DNA of 64,000 nucleotides. Source: Ferrigenium kumadai. GTDB lineage: Bacteria; Pseudomonadota; Gammaproteobacteria; Burkholderiales; Gallionellaceae. Below, piece by piece: positions 1-9,523 of the stretch (position 1 is its first letter; the number at the start of each line of letters is the position of its first letter). The stretch covers positions 1,426,001-1,490,000 of the forward strand of contig NZ_AP019536.1 in assembly GCF_018324385.1 (NCBI RefSeq). Direction: 5' to 3'. A program made the translations under genes and the position numbers. Under the pieces are notes generated by a model. The model was given only the letters and a program-made list of their open reading frames with translations, was not told the origin of the DNA and ran no database searches.

Positions 1-611
1 GCGCCGCGGCGGGATGCCTGGATGTGGCCGCTGGCAGTCTCATTGGCAAAGCCGATCTTGGTCAGCTCCTTGTGAAAGCCGTAGGACCCCAGCTCCTTGG
101 CAGCCGTAAATCCGGCATTCTTGTAGCCGCGTTTGGTCGTGATGACGACAGCCCCCGACAGCGCATCTTCGCCGAACAGGTAGGAGGCGCCGCCCTTGAT
201 TACCTTGATCGACGCGATATTGTCCAGATCGATGTTCACCTTACCGGTGCGCTCGAACACCGGAACCCCGTCGATCACGATGGCCACGCCCGGCTTCTCG
301 CCCATGTAGCGCTGGTTCTCGATGCCGCGCAGCTTGATCTTCACCGACTCGCCGCTGTCCAGGTCGGCGGTCACACCCGGAATGCCTTGCAGCACTTGCA
401 ACAAATTTTGCGGATGCTCCTTGTCGATCTTTTCTCCGCTGATGACGGTGGTATTGGATGCTTTGTCGTTCCTGGAAGTGAAACGGTCATCAATGGTCGT
501 GGAACTCACCACTACCTCATCCAGCGTTTCATTTTTGCCACCTGCCGCATATACGGCCTGACTGATCGCCAGCGCAATCGCGCTGAGCGCAAACAATTGC
601 GTCCCCTTCAT
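1..611 (-). CDS. TonB-dependent outer membrane receptor, N-terminal part (runs off the window)
   Basis: About 203 residues are visible on the minus strand, beginning at ATG 611-609 after a strong purine-rich ribosome site. Residues 1-22 form a signal peptide (hydrophobic core, cut after VYA). A TonB-box-like ETLDEVVVSST follows, then a plug domain with TTVISGEKI, LLQVLQGIPGV, VAIVIDGVPV and IKVIKGGASYLFGEDALSG. These are hallmarks of TonB-dependent transporters that import iron chelates, vitamin B12 or other scarce ligands using TonB-ExbBD energy. The beta-barrel lies outside the window, so the ligand cannot be inferred. The gene diverges from the exporter operon across a palindrome-rich region. 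Confidence 0.92.
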   Translation of the reverse strand, partial: MKGTQLFALSAIALAISQAVYAAGGKNETLDEVVVSSTTIDDRFTSRNDKASNTTVISGEKIDKEHPQNLLQVLQGIPGVTADLDSGESVKIKLRGIENQRYMGEKPGVAIVIDGVPVFERTGKVNIDLDNIASIKVIKGGASYLFGEDALSGAVVITTKRGYKNAGFTAAKELGSYGFHKELTKIGFANETASGHIQASRRG

Positions 612-706
612 TTCCCATCCCCCTTGGTATTGCCATGGTCAATAATTAGGAGGCGGATTCTATGAACGAATAACCACACTGGGAATGCGACATGATGTCG
701 CGCGAC

Positions 707-741
707 AAAATGTCGCAGGTCGAAACGACCTGCGACATTTT
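707..741. repeat. Perfect 16-bp inverted repeat (hairpin 1)
   Basis: The arms 707-722 and 726-741 are perfectly complementary and separated by AAA. The T-rich right end could resemble a terminator, but the element sits in a divergent promoter region, and the arms carry two of the alternating TGTCGC hexamers. Confidence 0.85.
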
Positions 742-749
742 GCGGTGAA

Positions 750-845
750 GGCTAACCTTCAGGTTATGCCGAAGCCCCAATATGTCGCACCCTTGGTGCG
801 GCATATTGGGTGGCTAACCATCCTGCGCAGCAGGATTGTTAGGCC
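750..845. repeat. Three further hairpins in tandem
   Basis: Arms at 750-758/761-770 pair with one bulge. Arms at 776-791/795-810 pair over 16 bp with a single G-T wobble around a 3-nt loop. Arms at 812-826/830-845 pair with one bulge and one mismatch around a 3-nt loop. The repeated 2-3 nt loops are striking and argue for selection or for a palindromic repeat family. Confidence 0.8.
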
Positions 846-957
846 GGAACCACAATCCCCAAAGCAACCTGCGACATATTGGAGGGAGACTCATATCCAC
901 ATAGCAGATGTGATGTCGGAACCACAATTCATTTGCGGAATTGCTGTGACAAATTAC

Positions 958-996
958 GGTGAAGACTCATACCCGCGCGGATGTAAGGTCTTCACC
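958..996. repeat. Inverted repeat close to the exporter operon
   Basis: The outer arms GGTGAAGAC (958-966) and GTCTTCACC (988-996) are perfectly complementary, with a GC-rich self-complementary core CCGCGCGG between them. The repeat ends 100 bp before the TolC-like start, so an operator or leader structure is possible. Confidence 0.65.
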
Positions 997-1095
997 CTAT
1001 TTCCATCGGATACCTCGGCACATTTTTTTACAAATGCAATAATTCCGGATGAAGGGCAGCCGTTATACTGAACACTCTGAATACGAAGACTCCCC

Positions 1096-2496
1096 ATGCG
1101 ACTACGCCTGCAACGCTCGGTCCTGCCAGCACTGCTCTGCCTGTGGAGCAGCGTAGCCTTGTGCGCGGAAAGAGATCCGCTGAACACCGAAGCGTCCCTG
1201 CCGCTCAAGCCCGCTTTGCGCCTTGGTGGCGCGGTGGGCGATCCCTGCGCGGATGCGGCGCCGCGCAGCACACTCAATCTGTTCGACGTGGTCAACCTGG
1301 CCCTGTGCAACAATCCACAGACCCGCGAGGTGTGGGCCAGTTCGCGAGTACAGGCAGCGCAGGTCGGGGTGAGCAAGGGAAGCTACTTTCCCGCCGTCAG
1401 CCTGAGCGCTTCCGGCAACCGCAATTCGCCCGGCACCAACCAGCGCACCCTCGGACTGACACTCTCCTATCTGCTGTACGATTTCGGCGCACGTGCCGCG
1501 AACCTGGAGAGCGCGCGCCAGTTGCTCGCTGCAGCGAGCTCGACGCAGGACAGCACGGTACAGGTCGTGTTCCTGTCGGCGGTGCAGGCCTACTACCAGA
1601 CGCAGGCGACGCAGGCCGCGCTGGATGCGACGCGCGAAGCAGAACGCGCCGCGAAGGGAAGCTTTGACGCCGCCGAAGCACGCTATCTCGCCGGCAGCGC
1701 AACGCCTGCCGACAAGCTGCAGGCACAGACCGCCTACTCGCAGGCGACGTTGAATCGCATCACGGCGGAGGGTACCCAGAAGAAAACTGGCGGAACTCTG
1801 GCGAATATCATCGGCCTGGATGCCAATCGCAGCGTGACTCTCGCAGCGGCGAATTCCGAAACCGTTCCGCCGGATTTCGACCGCGACGTGAACGCACTGA
1901 TCGATGAAGCCAAACGGCAGCGCCCTGACCTGATCGCCGCCGAAGCGCAGGTGAAAGCCGCAGAGGCCAGTGCGGATGCAGCTCGTGCCGCAGGCAAGCC
2001 GTCGATCTCGTTGACCGCATCGACCACACAGGCCAATAGTGCGGGCATCACCTCGCATGGCTCGTCGCTCGGCGTCAACCTGAGCGTGCCGTTGTTCTCC
2101 GGCTTTGCGCCCACCTACCGCGTCCGCGCTGCCGAGGCACAGGTAGAAGCGCAGCAGGCACAAATGGAACGTGTGCGATCTCAGGTTGCGCTGGACGTGT
2201 GGAACGCCTATCAGAACCTCATCACTGCCACGCAATCGCTGCGCACCACCGCCGACCTGCTGCACAGCGCGGAGCAATCTGAGCGTGTCGCGTTGGGCCG
2301 CTACCAAGCCGGTGTGGGCAGCATCCTGGATGTGCTGAACGCGCAAAGTGCGCTGGCCAGCGCACGACAGCAGCGCATCCAATCCATGCTCGACTGGAAC
2401 ATCGGCCGCGCCACCCTCGCCCAGGCTATGGGCAACCTGGACGGCAACCTGTTGCAAACCTTGTCGCCCGCCGCACCAGAGAAAGCACTCCCATGA
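1096..2496 (+). CDS. TolC-family outer membrane efflux protein
   Basis: The protein has 466 residues, normal for the TolC/OEP family. The first 23 residues are a signal peptide ending SVALCA. The remainder shows the family's two repeated coiled-coil halves, rich in Ala and Gln, with LSYLLYDFGARAANLESAR in repeat 1 and LSVPLFSGFAPTYRVRAAEA in repeat 2. It would form the outer-membrane channel of a tripartite pump. The stop overlaps the next start (ATGA at 2493), so it is translationally coupled to a MacA-like adaptor and a MacB-like transporter. The ribosome site before 1096 is weak. Confidence 0.9.
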   Translation: MRLRLQRSVLPALLCLWSSVALCAERDPLNTEASLPLKPALRLGGAVGDPCADAAPRSTLNLFDVVNLALCNNPQTREVWASSRVQAAQVGVSKGSYFPAVSLSASGNRNSPGTNQRTLGLTLSYLLYDFGARAANLESARQLLAAASSTQDSTVQVVFLSAVQAYYQTQATQAALDATREAERAAKGSFDAAEARYLAGSATPADKLQAQTAYSQATLNRITAEGTQKKTGGTLANIIGLDANRSVTLAAANSETVPPDFDRDVNALIDEAKRQRPDLIAAEAQVKAAEASADAARAAGKPSISLTASTTQANSAGITSHGSSLGVNLSVPLFSGFAPTYRVRAAEAQVEAQQAQMERVRSQVALDVWNAYQNLITATQSLRTTADLLHSAEQSERVALGRYQAGVGSILDVLNAQSALASARQQRIQSMLDWNIGRATLAQAMGNLDGNLLQTLSPAAPEKALP

Positions 2497-3704
2497 AGAA
2501 AATCCTGCGCTCCCCCGTCGCCCTGCTCCTGCTAGCCGTAGTTCTCGTAGGTACAGGTGTCGTCGCCTACCGCCAGCTTGGCGCCATCGCACCGGAACAG
2601 CAATACCGCCTGGAAGGCATAGCGAAAGGCGATCTCAGCCAGACCGTTTCCGCCAACGGCACCATCAATCCGGTGTCGCTGGTTAACGTCGGCACCCAGG
2701 TCTCGGGCACGGTGAAAAAACTGTATGTGGATTTCAACAGCAAGGTCGAGAAAGGACAGGTGCTGCTGGAACTGGACGATGCGCTGCTCGCCGCGCAACA
2801 GAAGCAGAGTCAGGCCAACGTGCTGAGCGCTGCCGCTTCTTTGGATCTCGCCAGCGCCAACGAGGCACGCATGCGCAATCTGTATGCGCAGGAATACGTG
2901 TCGCGCCAGGAATTCGATACCGCCGTGCAGGCGAAGAAAGCCGCCGATGCACAACTAAAACTCGCGCGCGCGGCCGTGGAAAAAGATAAAGCCAATCTAT
3001 CCTACTCGGTGATCCGTTCGCCGGTTTCCGGCGTGGTCGTGGACCGTGCAGTGGATGTCGGCCAAACCGTCGCCGCCAGCCTGCAGACCCCCACCCTGTT
3101 CAAGATCGCGCAGGATCTGTCAGAGATGCAGATCGACGCAAGCTTCGCCGAAGCAGACGTCGGCGGCATCCGCATCGGCCAGACGGCGCGCTTCAGTGTG
3201 GATGCATTCCCCAACCGCAGCTTTCAGGGAACGGTGCGCCAGGTGCGGCTGAATCCGACCACGCTGCAGAACGTCGTCACCTACGACGTGGTGATCGACG
3301 TGGACAATCCCGAGCAGATCCTGATGCCCGGCATGACAGCTTACGTGAGCATCGCCGTGGCGGAGCGCAAGGACGCGCTGCTGGTTCCCAATGCAGCACT
3401 GCGTTTCAAACCGGCCAATGGCGAACAGCCGAAGAAAGGGGCTGCAACCAATGGTGTAGGCCCGAAACCGAAGGACGAAAAATATTTGTCCGGGCACCCG
3501 CGCGACGCCTTCTCCGGCAAGGTGTATGTGCTGAAGGACGGCAAACTGGCGCCTGTTGGCGTCTCGCTCGGCATCACCGACAACCGTAATACCGAGATTC
3601 TTGGCGGCGAACTCAAAGCGGGCGACCAGGTGGTGGTCGGCAATGCACATGCCGCAAACAGCACGCCCAGCAGCAGTTCGCCGCCGCGCATGAGAATGTT
3701 CTGA
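2493..3704 (+). CDS. macA: MacA-like periplasmic adaptor (HlyD/RND family)
   Basis: The protein has 403 residues with an N-terminal membrane anchor at about residues 7-26. A biotinyl-lipoyl-like half motif (VSANGTINPVSLVNVGTQVSGTV) follows, then a coiled-coil hairpin at roughly 95-175 and the second half (SYSVIRSPVSGVVVDRAVDVG). Beta-barrel and membrane-proximal domains reach the C-terminus. It would link the inner-membrane ABC transporter to the TolC channel. It overlaps genes on both sides. MacA is the best family name from architecture and neighbours; the substrate (macrolide, peptide, siderophore) is unknown. Confidence 0.88.
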   Translation: MKKILRSPVALLLLAVVLVGTGVVAYRQLGAIAPEQQYRLEGIAKGDLSQTVSANGTINPVSLVNVGTQVSGTVKKLYVDFNSKVEKGQVLLELDDALLAAQQKQSQANVLSAAASLDLASANEARMRNLYAQEYVSRQEFDTAVQAKKAADAQLKLARAAVEKDKANLSYSVIRSPVSGVVVDRAVDVGQTVAASLQTPTLFKIAQDLSEMQIDASFAEADVGGIRIGQTARFSVDAFPNRSFQGTVRQVRLNPTTLQNVVTYDVVIDVDNPEQILMPGMTAYVSIAVAERKDALLVPNAALRFKPANGEQPKKGAATNGVGPKPKDEKYLSGHPRDAFSGKVYVLKDGKLAPVGVSLGITDNRNTEILGGELKAGDQVVVGNAHAANSTPSSSSPPRMRMF

Positions 3705-4405
3705 TGAACGACACCGTCATCCGCATCGAAGGGCTGCACAAGTCCTATGAGACTTCCGCGGGCCTGTTCCCAGTGCTGAAGGATGTCAGCCTGCAGATCG
3801 GTGCGGGCGAGTTCGTCGCCATCATGGGGCCGTCCGGTTCGGGCAAGTCCACCTTCATGAACATCCTCGGCTGCCTCGACGAACCCACGGCCGGGCGCTA
3901 CCTGCTGAACGGCCGAAACGTCGCCGAACTGAACCGGGACGAACTGGCCGGCTTGCGCAACCGCACCATCGGTTTTGTGTTCCAGGGCTTCAACCTGCTG
4001 CCGCGCATGTCGTTGCAGGACAATGTCGCCCTGCCGCTGATCTACAGCGGCGTGGATCGCACCGAGCGCCAGCAGCGAGCGCGCGATCTGCTCGTCAAGG
4101 TCGGACTGGAAAGATATTTCGATTCCATGCCCAACAAGATCTCCGGCGGTCAGCAACAGCGCGTCGCCATCGCACGCGCGCTGGTCAACCACCCGAGCCT
4201 GATCCTCGCCGACGAACCCACCGGCAACCTCGACAGCCGCACCGGCGAGGAGATCATGGCGCTGTTCGAGTCGCTCAACCGCGAAGGCATCACCATCGTG
4301 CTGGTCACCCATGAGACCGACATTGCGCATCACGCCAAGCGCCAGGTCCACTTTCTCGATGGACGCATCGTCAGCGACCACCCGGTTCAGGAGCGCACGA
4401 CATGA
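3704..4405 (+). CDS. MacB-type ABC transporter ATP-binding protein
   Basis: A 233-residue nucleotide-binding subunit of the LolD/MacB type. Walker A is GPSGSGKST (42-50), the Q-loop lies in VFQGFNLLP, the signature is ISGGQQQ (146-152) and Walker B is LILADEP. In E. coli MacB this domain is fused to the permease; here the permease is the next gene, overlapping by ATGA. The start shares one base with the macA stop. It would power the permease, driving conformational export through MacA and the TolC-like channel. Confidence 0.93.
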   Translation: MNDTVIRIEGLHKSYETSAGLFPVLKDVSLQIGAGEFVAIMGPSGSGKSTFMNILGCLDEPTAGRYLLNGRNVAELNRDELAGLRNRTIGFVFQGFNLLPRMSLQDNVALPLIYSGVDRTERQQRARDLLVKVGLERYFDSMPNKISGGQQQRVAIARALVNHPSLILADEPTGNLDSRTGEEIMALFESLNREGITIVLVTHETDIAHHAKRQVHFLDGRIVSDHPVQERTT

Positions 4406-5622
4406 CTATAGCGATGCTCGGCGAAGCCTGGCAGGCAATGGGGGCAAACCGCCTGCGCACGATGCTGACCATGCTCGGCATGGTGATCGGCGTGGGCGCA
4501 GTGGTGCTGATGATGTCGATCGGACAAGGCGCGCAATACGCCATCAAGCAAAGCATCGCCGCGATGGGAAGCAACCTCTTCGTGCTGCTTTCCGGACATA
4601 CTTCGACCGGCGGTGTGCGCTCCGCCAGCGGTGGCGCCCATACCCTGACGGTAAACGATGCGGATGCCATCGCCGAACTGTCGGGTGTCCAGGCCGTCGC
4701 TCCGATCCAGCCGGGAAACGCACAGGTGGTGTATGGTCCCAACAACTGGAACACGTCCGTCATCGGCACCACACCAAGCTATCTGGACGCGCGTTCATGG
4801 ACGGTGGTCTCCGGTTCAGCCTTCACCGATTCCGACGTGCGCTCCGCCACTCGTGTCGCGCTGATCGGACAGACCGCCGCGCAGAACCTGTTCGGCGGCG
4901 AAGACCCCGTCGGCAAGACCATCCGCATCCTCCAGAGCCCTTTTGTGATACTTGGCGTGCTGGGAATAAAGGGACAAGGCATGGACGGGCGCGATCAGGA
5001 CGATACCATCCTCATCCCTCTCACCACCGCACAACGCCAGGTGTTTGGCAATCAGTTCCCGGGCTCGGTGCGCCTGATGATGGTCCAAACCACCACACAG
5101 GAGATCATGCCCGAGGTGGAACGATCCATGAGCTCTCTGCTGCGCCAGCGGCACCGCATCCGCGAAGGCATGGAGGATGACTTCTCGCTGCGCAACCTCA
5201 CCGCCGTGGCCGACTCTGCAGCCGAGAGCACTCGCATCATGTCGCTTCTGCTCGGTGCCATCGCTTCGGTATCGCTGCTGGTGGGCGGCATCGGCATCAT
5301 GAACATCATGCTGGTCTCGGTCACTGAACGTACCCGCGAGATCGGCATTCGCATGGCCATCGGCGCACGCGAACGCGACATCCTGCTGCAATTCCTGCTG
5401 GAGGCGATCATCATCTCGGTGGTCGGCTGTTTCATCGGCTTGCTGCTGGGCATCGGCGGCGCGCTGCTGACCGAGGCGCTGACCGGCACGCTGGTCATCA
5501 TTTCGTTCAGCTCGGTAGTAGTGGCGTTCGGCGTTGCCGCAGCCGTGGGAATCTTCTTCGGTTTCTATCCGGCAAAGAAAGCGGCGCAACTCGACCCGAT
5601 AGAGGCATTGCGCTACCAATAA
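4402..5622 (+). CDS. MacB-type ABC transporter permease (FtsX family)
   Basis: The protein has 406 residues with the FtsX/MacB layout: one membrane helix at about 18-40, a large periplasmic domain (about 50-270), then three C-terminal helices with the conserved LLVGGIGIMNIMLVSVTERT and the terminal PAKKAAQLDPIEALRYQ. It partners the upstream ATPase as a split MacB. It ends 16 bp before the convergent HD-GYP gene, with no obvious terminator between them. Confidence 0.92.
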   Translation: MTIAMLGEAWQAMGANRLRTMLTMLGMVIGVGAVVLMMSIGQGAQYAIKQSIAAMGSNLFVLLSGHTSTGGVRSASGGAHTLTVNDADAIAELSGVQAVAPIQPGNAQVVYGPNNWNTSVIGTTPSYLDARSWTVVSGSAFTDSDVRSATRVALIGQTAAQNLFGGEDPVGKTIRILQSPFVILGVLGIKGQGMDGRDQDDTILIPLTTAQRQVFGNQFPGSVRLMMVQTTTQEIMPEVERSMSSLLRQRHRIREGMEDDFSLRNLTAVADSAAESTRIMSLLLGAIASVSLLVGGIGIMNIMLVSVTERTREIGIRMAIGARERDILLQFLLEAIIISVVGCFIGLLLGIGGALLTEALTGTLVIISFSSVVVAFGVAAAVGIFFGFYPAKKAAQLDPIEALRYQ

Positions 5623-5638
5623 GGCGTCAGAGCCGAAG

Positions 5639-7081
5639 TTATGTCGTGGGTTTCATGAAGAACTCATGCTTCGCATTGGTCGGGAAAGCGTAGTTTTTTT
5701 CCCTGAACAAGGCGAGACAGTTATCCACGGCATCCGGGGCATAAAGCACTCCGCGCTGCCTGGCGATTTCATCCAGTGCCGATTCCAGTCCCAGACCAGG
5801 ACGATAAGGACGATGAGACGACATCGCCTCCACCACGTCGGCCACCGCCAGTATCCTCGCCTCGGGCAGAATCTGCTCGGCCTTCAATCCCTGCGGATAA
5901 CCAGATCCGTCCAGACGTTCGTGATGCTGTAGCACCATTTGCGCAATCGGCCAGGGAAACTGCACATCCTTGATGATGTCGTATCCGATTTGGGGATGTG
6001 TCTTGACCAGCTCATATTCGATCGGACTCAGGGTGCCGGGTTTGCTGAGGATTTCGGCCGGGAGATGAACTTTGCCGAGATCGTGAATGCTGGCAGCCAG
6101 ATAAAGCCCCCGGATCTTGTCCTCGGGGAGTCCCATTTCATGGGCAATGGCGCTGGCAAGAGCGGCCACCCGCCGTTGATGTCCGGCGGTGTAGGGATCG
6201 CGAGCATCGACGGTGGCTGCGACGGCCTCGATGGTTTGCAGCAGGGTATGTTCCAGCTTTTCCGCGCTGGTACGGCGTTCCTTCTCTGCCTCTTTGCGCT
6301 CGGTGATGTCGCGATCGATTCCGCGATAGCCTTTGAAAACACCCTGCCCCTCAAAAATGGGCGTGGCGCTGGTTTCCATAAAAACGATCCGGCCGTCCTT
6401 GTGCCGATTCTCATTTTCCAGGAATCGGAAAGCCCTTCCCTCCTTCAGAATGGCTTCAAAGATGCCTCTGACCCGCTGCGCCTCCTCGGGCGGCATCAGA
6501 TCGAACGGAGCCTTTCCGATTATCTCCTCAACGGTATAACCTAGGATTTCGTATATCTGCGGGCTTGCGTAAGTGTAAATGCCATGTTCGTCGATTTCCC
6601 ATATCCAGTCGCTGGTGGATTCCACCAGCGCACGAAATTTTGCCTCGCTCTCGCGCAACGCCTTTTCTGCCGACTTGCGCGCACGGATACCCAGCTCGGC
6701 CGATATCACACGTTCGACGGCGGGAGCCAAACGCGCCAGGCGGTCTTTCAGTACGTAGTCCCTGGCGCCCGCGTCGATCAGCTCTACCGCCTCAACATCG
6801 GAAAGTGTGCCGGTGACCATGATCACCGGCATCTCCGGATGGGTGTGTCGTACTATCGTCAGTGCCGTCATGCCATCGAAGTCGGGCAAATGGTAGTCGG
6901 ACAGGATGACATCCGGTTTGAAGTCCTCCAGTGCGTGGACGAACGCATCCCGCATCTCAACTCGTCTCGAGATGAAAGCAATACCCGCTTTGCGCAGCTC
7001 ATGCTCTATCAGCTCGGCATCGGTAGGCGTGTCCTCCAGCATCAGGACCCGCAATTCCTTATTTATGGCGGCCTGTTCCAT
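5639..7081 (-). CDS. Response regulator with PAS and HD-GYP domains (probable c-di-GMP phosphodiesterase)
   Basis: The ATG at 7081, 2 nt after the upstream stop, gives 480 residues. A longer open frame exists upstream but overlaps the preceding regulator gene. Domains in order: receiver (LMLEDTPTDAE, phospho-acceptor Asp62 in ILSDYHLPDFDG), PAS with PAC (about 140-265), and HD-GYP with intact IHDLGK and HHERLDGSGYP motifs. HD-GYP domains hydrolyse cyclic di-GMP. Phosphorylation from the kinase two genes upstream would plausibly set this activity. The C-terminal end is short and lacks an extra output domain. Confidence 0.9.
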   Translation of the reverse strand: MEQAAINKELRVLMLEDTPTDAELIEHELRKAGIAFISRRVEMRDAFVHALEDFKPDVILSDYHLPDFDGMTALTIVRHTHPEMPVIMVTGTLSDVEAVELIDAGARDYVLKDRLARLAPAVERVISAELGIRARKSAEKALRESEAKFRALVESTSDWIWEIDEHGIYTYASPQIYEILGYTVEEIIGKAPFDLMPPEEAQRVRGIFEAILKEGRAFRFLENENRHKDGRIVFMETSATPIFEGQGVFKGYRGIDRDITERKEAEKERRTSAEKLEHTLLQTIEAVAATVDARDPYTAGHQRRVAALASAIAHEMGLPEDKIRGLYLAASIHDLGKVHLPAEILSKPGTLSPIEYELVKTHPQIGYDIIKDVQFPWPIAQMVLQHHERLDGSGYPQGLKAEQILPEARILAVADVVEAMSSHRPYRPGLGLESALDEIARQRGVLYAPDAVDNCLALFREKNYAFPTNAKHEFFMKPTT

Positions 7082-7083
7082 GG

Positions 7084-7539
7084 CTATCTCGGCACCACCG
7101 GCGGGTGGTTGACCAGCAGCCAGTAGAGCCCCAGCTCGGCTACCGTCTTGGCAAATTCGTCGAACTCCACTGGCTTGCTGATGTAGCTGTTGACTCCGAG
7201 CCGGTAGCTCTCCGCCACGTCCCGGTCCTCCTTGGAAGAGGTCAACACCACGACGGGAATAGTCTTGGTGCGCTCGTCGCCCTTGACCCTCCGCAACACC
7301 TCCATGCCGTCCACCTTGGGCAGGCGCAAATCCAGCAGGATGACTCGCGGGCCGTCTCCGATGCTGCGAGTCGCGTATGCCCCAGTAGCGAACAGAAAAT
7401 CCAGCGCTTCCGCCCCATCCTTCACCCACACCAGCCGGTTGGCCAGGTTGCTTTTCTTCAGCGCCCGTATGGCCAGCTCCGCATCCGTCGGATTATCCTC
7501 CACCAGCAGGATCTCAACCTCTTTCACCGCTTCATCCAT
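7084..7539 (-). CDS. Single-domain response regulator (Rcp1/CheY-like)
   Basis: A 151-residue stand-alone receiver. The start at 7539 has a strong site (GGAGAAGGAG) 2-3 nt upstream and overlaps the kinase gene by 8 bp. It shows the acidic pair in [11 protein letters not shown], phospho-acceptor Asp70 in [13 protein letters not shown], the conserved Thr/Ser in VVLTSS and Lys in YISKPVEF. The extended sequence after the first helix is typical of regulators paired with phytochrome-like and PAS kinases. It could be a phosphate shuttle between the kinase and the HD-GYP protein. Confidence 0.9.
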   Translation of the reverse strand: MDEAVKEVEILLVEDNPTDAELAIRALKKSNLANRLVWVKDGAEALDFLFATGAYATRSIGDGPRVILLDLRLPKVDGMEVLRRVKGDERTKTIPVVVLTSSKEDRDVAESYRLGVNSYISKPVEFDEFAKTVAELGLYWLLVNHPPVVPR

Positions 7540-9523
7540 GCTCCTTCTCCCTGGTCGGTAAAGCAAAATAAACGGTCGCCCCCTCTCCCACTTTTCCCTC
7601 GGCCCAAACTCGCCCGCCATGACGGGTAACCACACGTTTGACGATGGCCAGGCCGATGCCGGTTCCCTCGAATTCGGTTATGCCGTGCAGCCTCTGGAAC
7701 ACCCCGAACAGTTTGCCGACATATTGCATGTCGAATCCGACCCCGTTGTCCTGCACAAAATAAATGGCCTCATTGCCCTCGATTGAGCCCCCCACCTTTA
7801 CGTGAGCACCTTCTTTGGAGCGGCTGAACTTGATCGCGTTGGACAGCAGATTGACGAACACCTGACGCATCATGGCGCGGTCGCCCATAGCGGAAGGCAA
7901 ATGTTCGATCTCCACCGGCACCTCGTGCCCGGCTATGGCGGGCTGCAGTTCTTCGCAGACCGAGCGGGCGAGCTCTTCCATGTCGATGGCGGAGTAGCTC
8001 AATTCCAGGCGCCCCGCGCGGGAGAACTTGAGGATGTCGTCGATGAGCTGTCCCATCCGCACGGTGTTGTCGCGCACCACATTCAGCAAACGCTTGCCTT
8101 CGTCATCCAGCTTGTCGGCATAGTCCTCGAGCAGGATGCCGGAGAAGCCATCGATAGCGCGCAATGGTGTGCGCAGGTCGTGCGAAACCGAATAGGAAAA
8201 GGCTTCCAGTTCCTGGTTCGCGGCCTCGAGCTGGGTAGTGCGTTCCTGCACCCTGATTTCCAGATCGTTCTTGAGTGCGAGCAGATTTTCTTCCGCCTTC
8301 TTGCGTTCGGTGATGTCGCGTGCGGCGGCGAACACGCCCAGCACCTCGCCTGTTTCATCGCAATAGACGCTGGCGTTGTACAGCACGTCAGTCACATGGC
8401 CGTCGCGGTGGCGCAACGCCAACAGGTAATCGGTGACCGAACCCTTGAGGAACACCTGCTGATAGCCTGACCGAGCCTTGTCCGGGTCAGTAAAGTAATC
8501 CGAGAAATCCGTCCCGATCAGCTCAGCGCGACTCATCCCAGTGACCTGCTCGGTCGCGTGGTTGACGTCGGTGATCTTGCCTGCCGCATTGATGGTCACC
8601 AGCGGGTCGAGGCTCGCCTCGATCAGGCTCCTGGTATACAGCGACACGGTTTGCAGCGCCTTCGCGATCCGCCGGTTCTCGGCGAACTCGGCATCCAGCC
8701 GCTGGAACGGCTCGCGCACGCTGGCAACGAACACCGCGCGATAGATAAAGAAATACGCCACGATTTTATAAAAATGGCCGAGCAGATTGAAGATGTCAGC
8801 CACGTCGGAATAGAGCGTGAAACTCAATTCGCTCAGGATGGTGATGACCGTGGCGGCAAACAGGCTGGCCGCATCGTAGGTCTGCGGCCGTCTTGCCTGA
8901 CGATAGAACAGTACTGCGGGCAACAGCAGGATGGCGACGATCGCGTATTCCGCGCCGATCTTGAACGGCGTCAGTCCCTGGCCGGCAATGAATGTACGCG
9001 GCCATGCCTGCGGATAAGCCAGTCCAAGCCAGCTTACCCCGACAGCAATGGCCAGGCTGCCTGCCAGCAGCCAGTAGCGGGTGCGCGGTTCGGTCAAAGG
9101 CAGCCATGGCCTCAACGCCGCGGCAAGCAGCGCCAGCGCAGCCAGCAAGCGTGCCGACAGCCACAGGTTGATGGCCTTTTCCGGCCCGCTGGGGGTAATG
9201 CACTCTGGCATGCCTTTGAACGACAGCATGTGCGCGAAATCGACCAGCCCCACCGCAAGCAGTGCGCAGGCGAGGATGATAATGTTGCCCGGACGCTCCA
9301 CGCTGTAGGCATTCCAGGCAACGCCGAACACCAGCATCGCAACGACGATGGAAAATGTTTCTGCAAACATGTGCACCGGCAAGTAACTCGCCATACCCTG
9401 CACAGTGTAGAGCGCGGGCGCCAACCAGATGAAGACAAAGAGCGCGGTCAATCCCGACAGCAGCCATAACATGCGCCGGAGTTCAGGATTCGCGTAAGGC
9501 AATCGGCGGGGATCAGAAGGCAT
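7532..9523 (-). CDS. Membrane sensor histidine kinase (MASE3-PAS-HisKA-HATPase)
   Basis: The ATG at 9523, behind a GGGAG site, gives 663 residues and overlaps the porin stop by 11 bp. Residues 20-265 hold a multi-helix MASE3-like sensor region. A PAS/PAC unit spans about 295-410, ending [14 protein letters not shown] coiled coil leads to the phospho-acceptor His448 in [18 protein letters not shown]. The ATPase domain has N-box [18 protein letters not shown] and GTGIGLAIV. It should autophosphorylate and pass phosphate to the coupled downstream regulators. The signal is unknown. Confidence 0.9.
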   Translation of the reverse strand: MPSDPRRLPYANPELRRMLWLLSGLTALFVFIWLAPALYTVQGMASYLPVHMFAETFSIVVAMLVFGVAWNAYSVERPGNIIILACALLAVGLVDFAHMLSFKGMPECITPSGPEKAINLWLSARLLAALALLAAALRPWLPLTEPRTRYWLLAGSLAIAVGVSWLGLAYPQAWPRTFIAGQGLTPFKIGAEYAIVAILLLPAVLFYRQARRPQTYDAASLFAATVITILSELSFTLYSDVADIFNLLGHFYKIVAYFFIYRAVFVASVREPFQRLDAEFAENRRIAKALQTVSLYTRSLIEASLDPLVTINAAGKITDVNHATEQVTGMSRAELIGTDFSDYFTDPDKARSGYQQVFLKGSVTDYLLALRHRDGHVTDVLYNASVYCDETGEVLGVFAAARDITERKKAEENLLALKNDLEIRVQERTTQLEAANQELEAFSYSVSHDLRTPLRAIDGFSGILLEDYADKLDDEGKRLLNVVRDNTVRMGQLIDDILKFSRAGRLELSYSAIDMEELARSVCEELQPAIAGHEVPVEIEHLPSAMGDRAMMRQVFVNLLSNAIKFSRSKEGAHVKVGGSIEGNEAIYFVQDNGVGFDMQYVGKLFGVFQRLHGITEFEGTGIGLAIVKRVVTRHGGRVWAEGKVGEGATVYFALPTREKEHG

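Larger units (their letters stand above)
612..1095. other. Palindrome-rich divergent intergenic region
   Basis: This 484-bp stretch has no convincing gene; its open frames lack ribosome sites and protein-like composition. It holds many inverted repeats between the divergent receptor and exporter genes. The hexamer TGTCGC or its complement GCGACA occurs at 687-692, 696-701, 702-707, 711-716, 732-737, 783-788 and 871-876, largely alternating in orientation. An 11-bp word, GGAACCACAAT, occurs at 846-856 and 918-928. A TATACT at 1064-1069 could be a -10 box for the downstream operon, but no good -35 is seen. Confidence 0.75.

Noticed and set aside
24..665. Plus-strand open frame at the window start
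   Set aside because: The opposite strand encodes a clear signal peptide, TonB box and plug domain; this is its shadow.
687..996. CRISPR array
   Set aside because: The repeats are short palindromes with tiny loops and uneven spacing, not 25-40 bp direct repeats with unique spacers, and no cas gene is near.
685..1071. A 128-codon open frame through the palindrome array
   Set aside because: It reads through hairpins, lacks a ribosome site and has no protein-like pattern.
1102..2592. A 496-codon open frame opposite the TolC-like gene
   Set aside because: It is antisense to a well-supported gene, is Arg/Gly/Cys-rich in a way typical of high-GC shadows, and has no ribosome site or recognisable motif.
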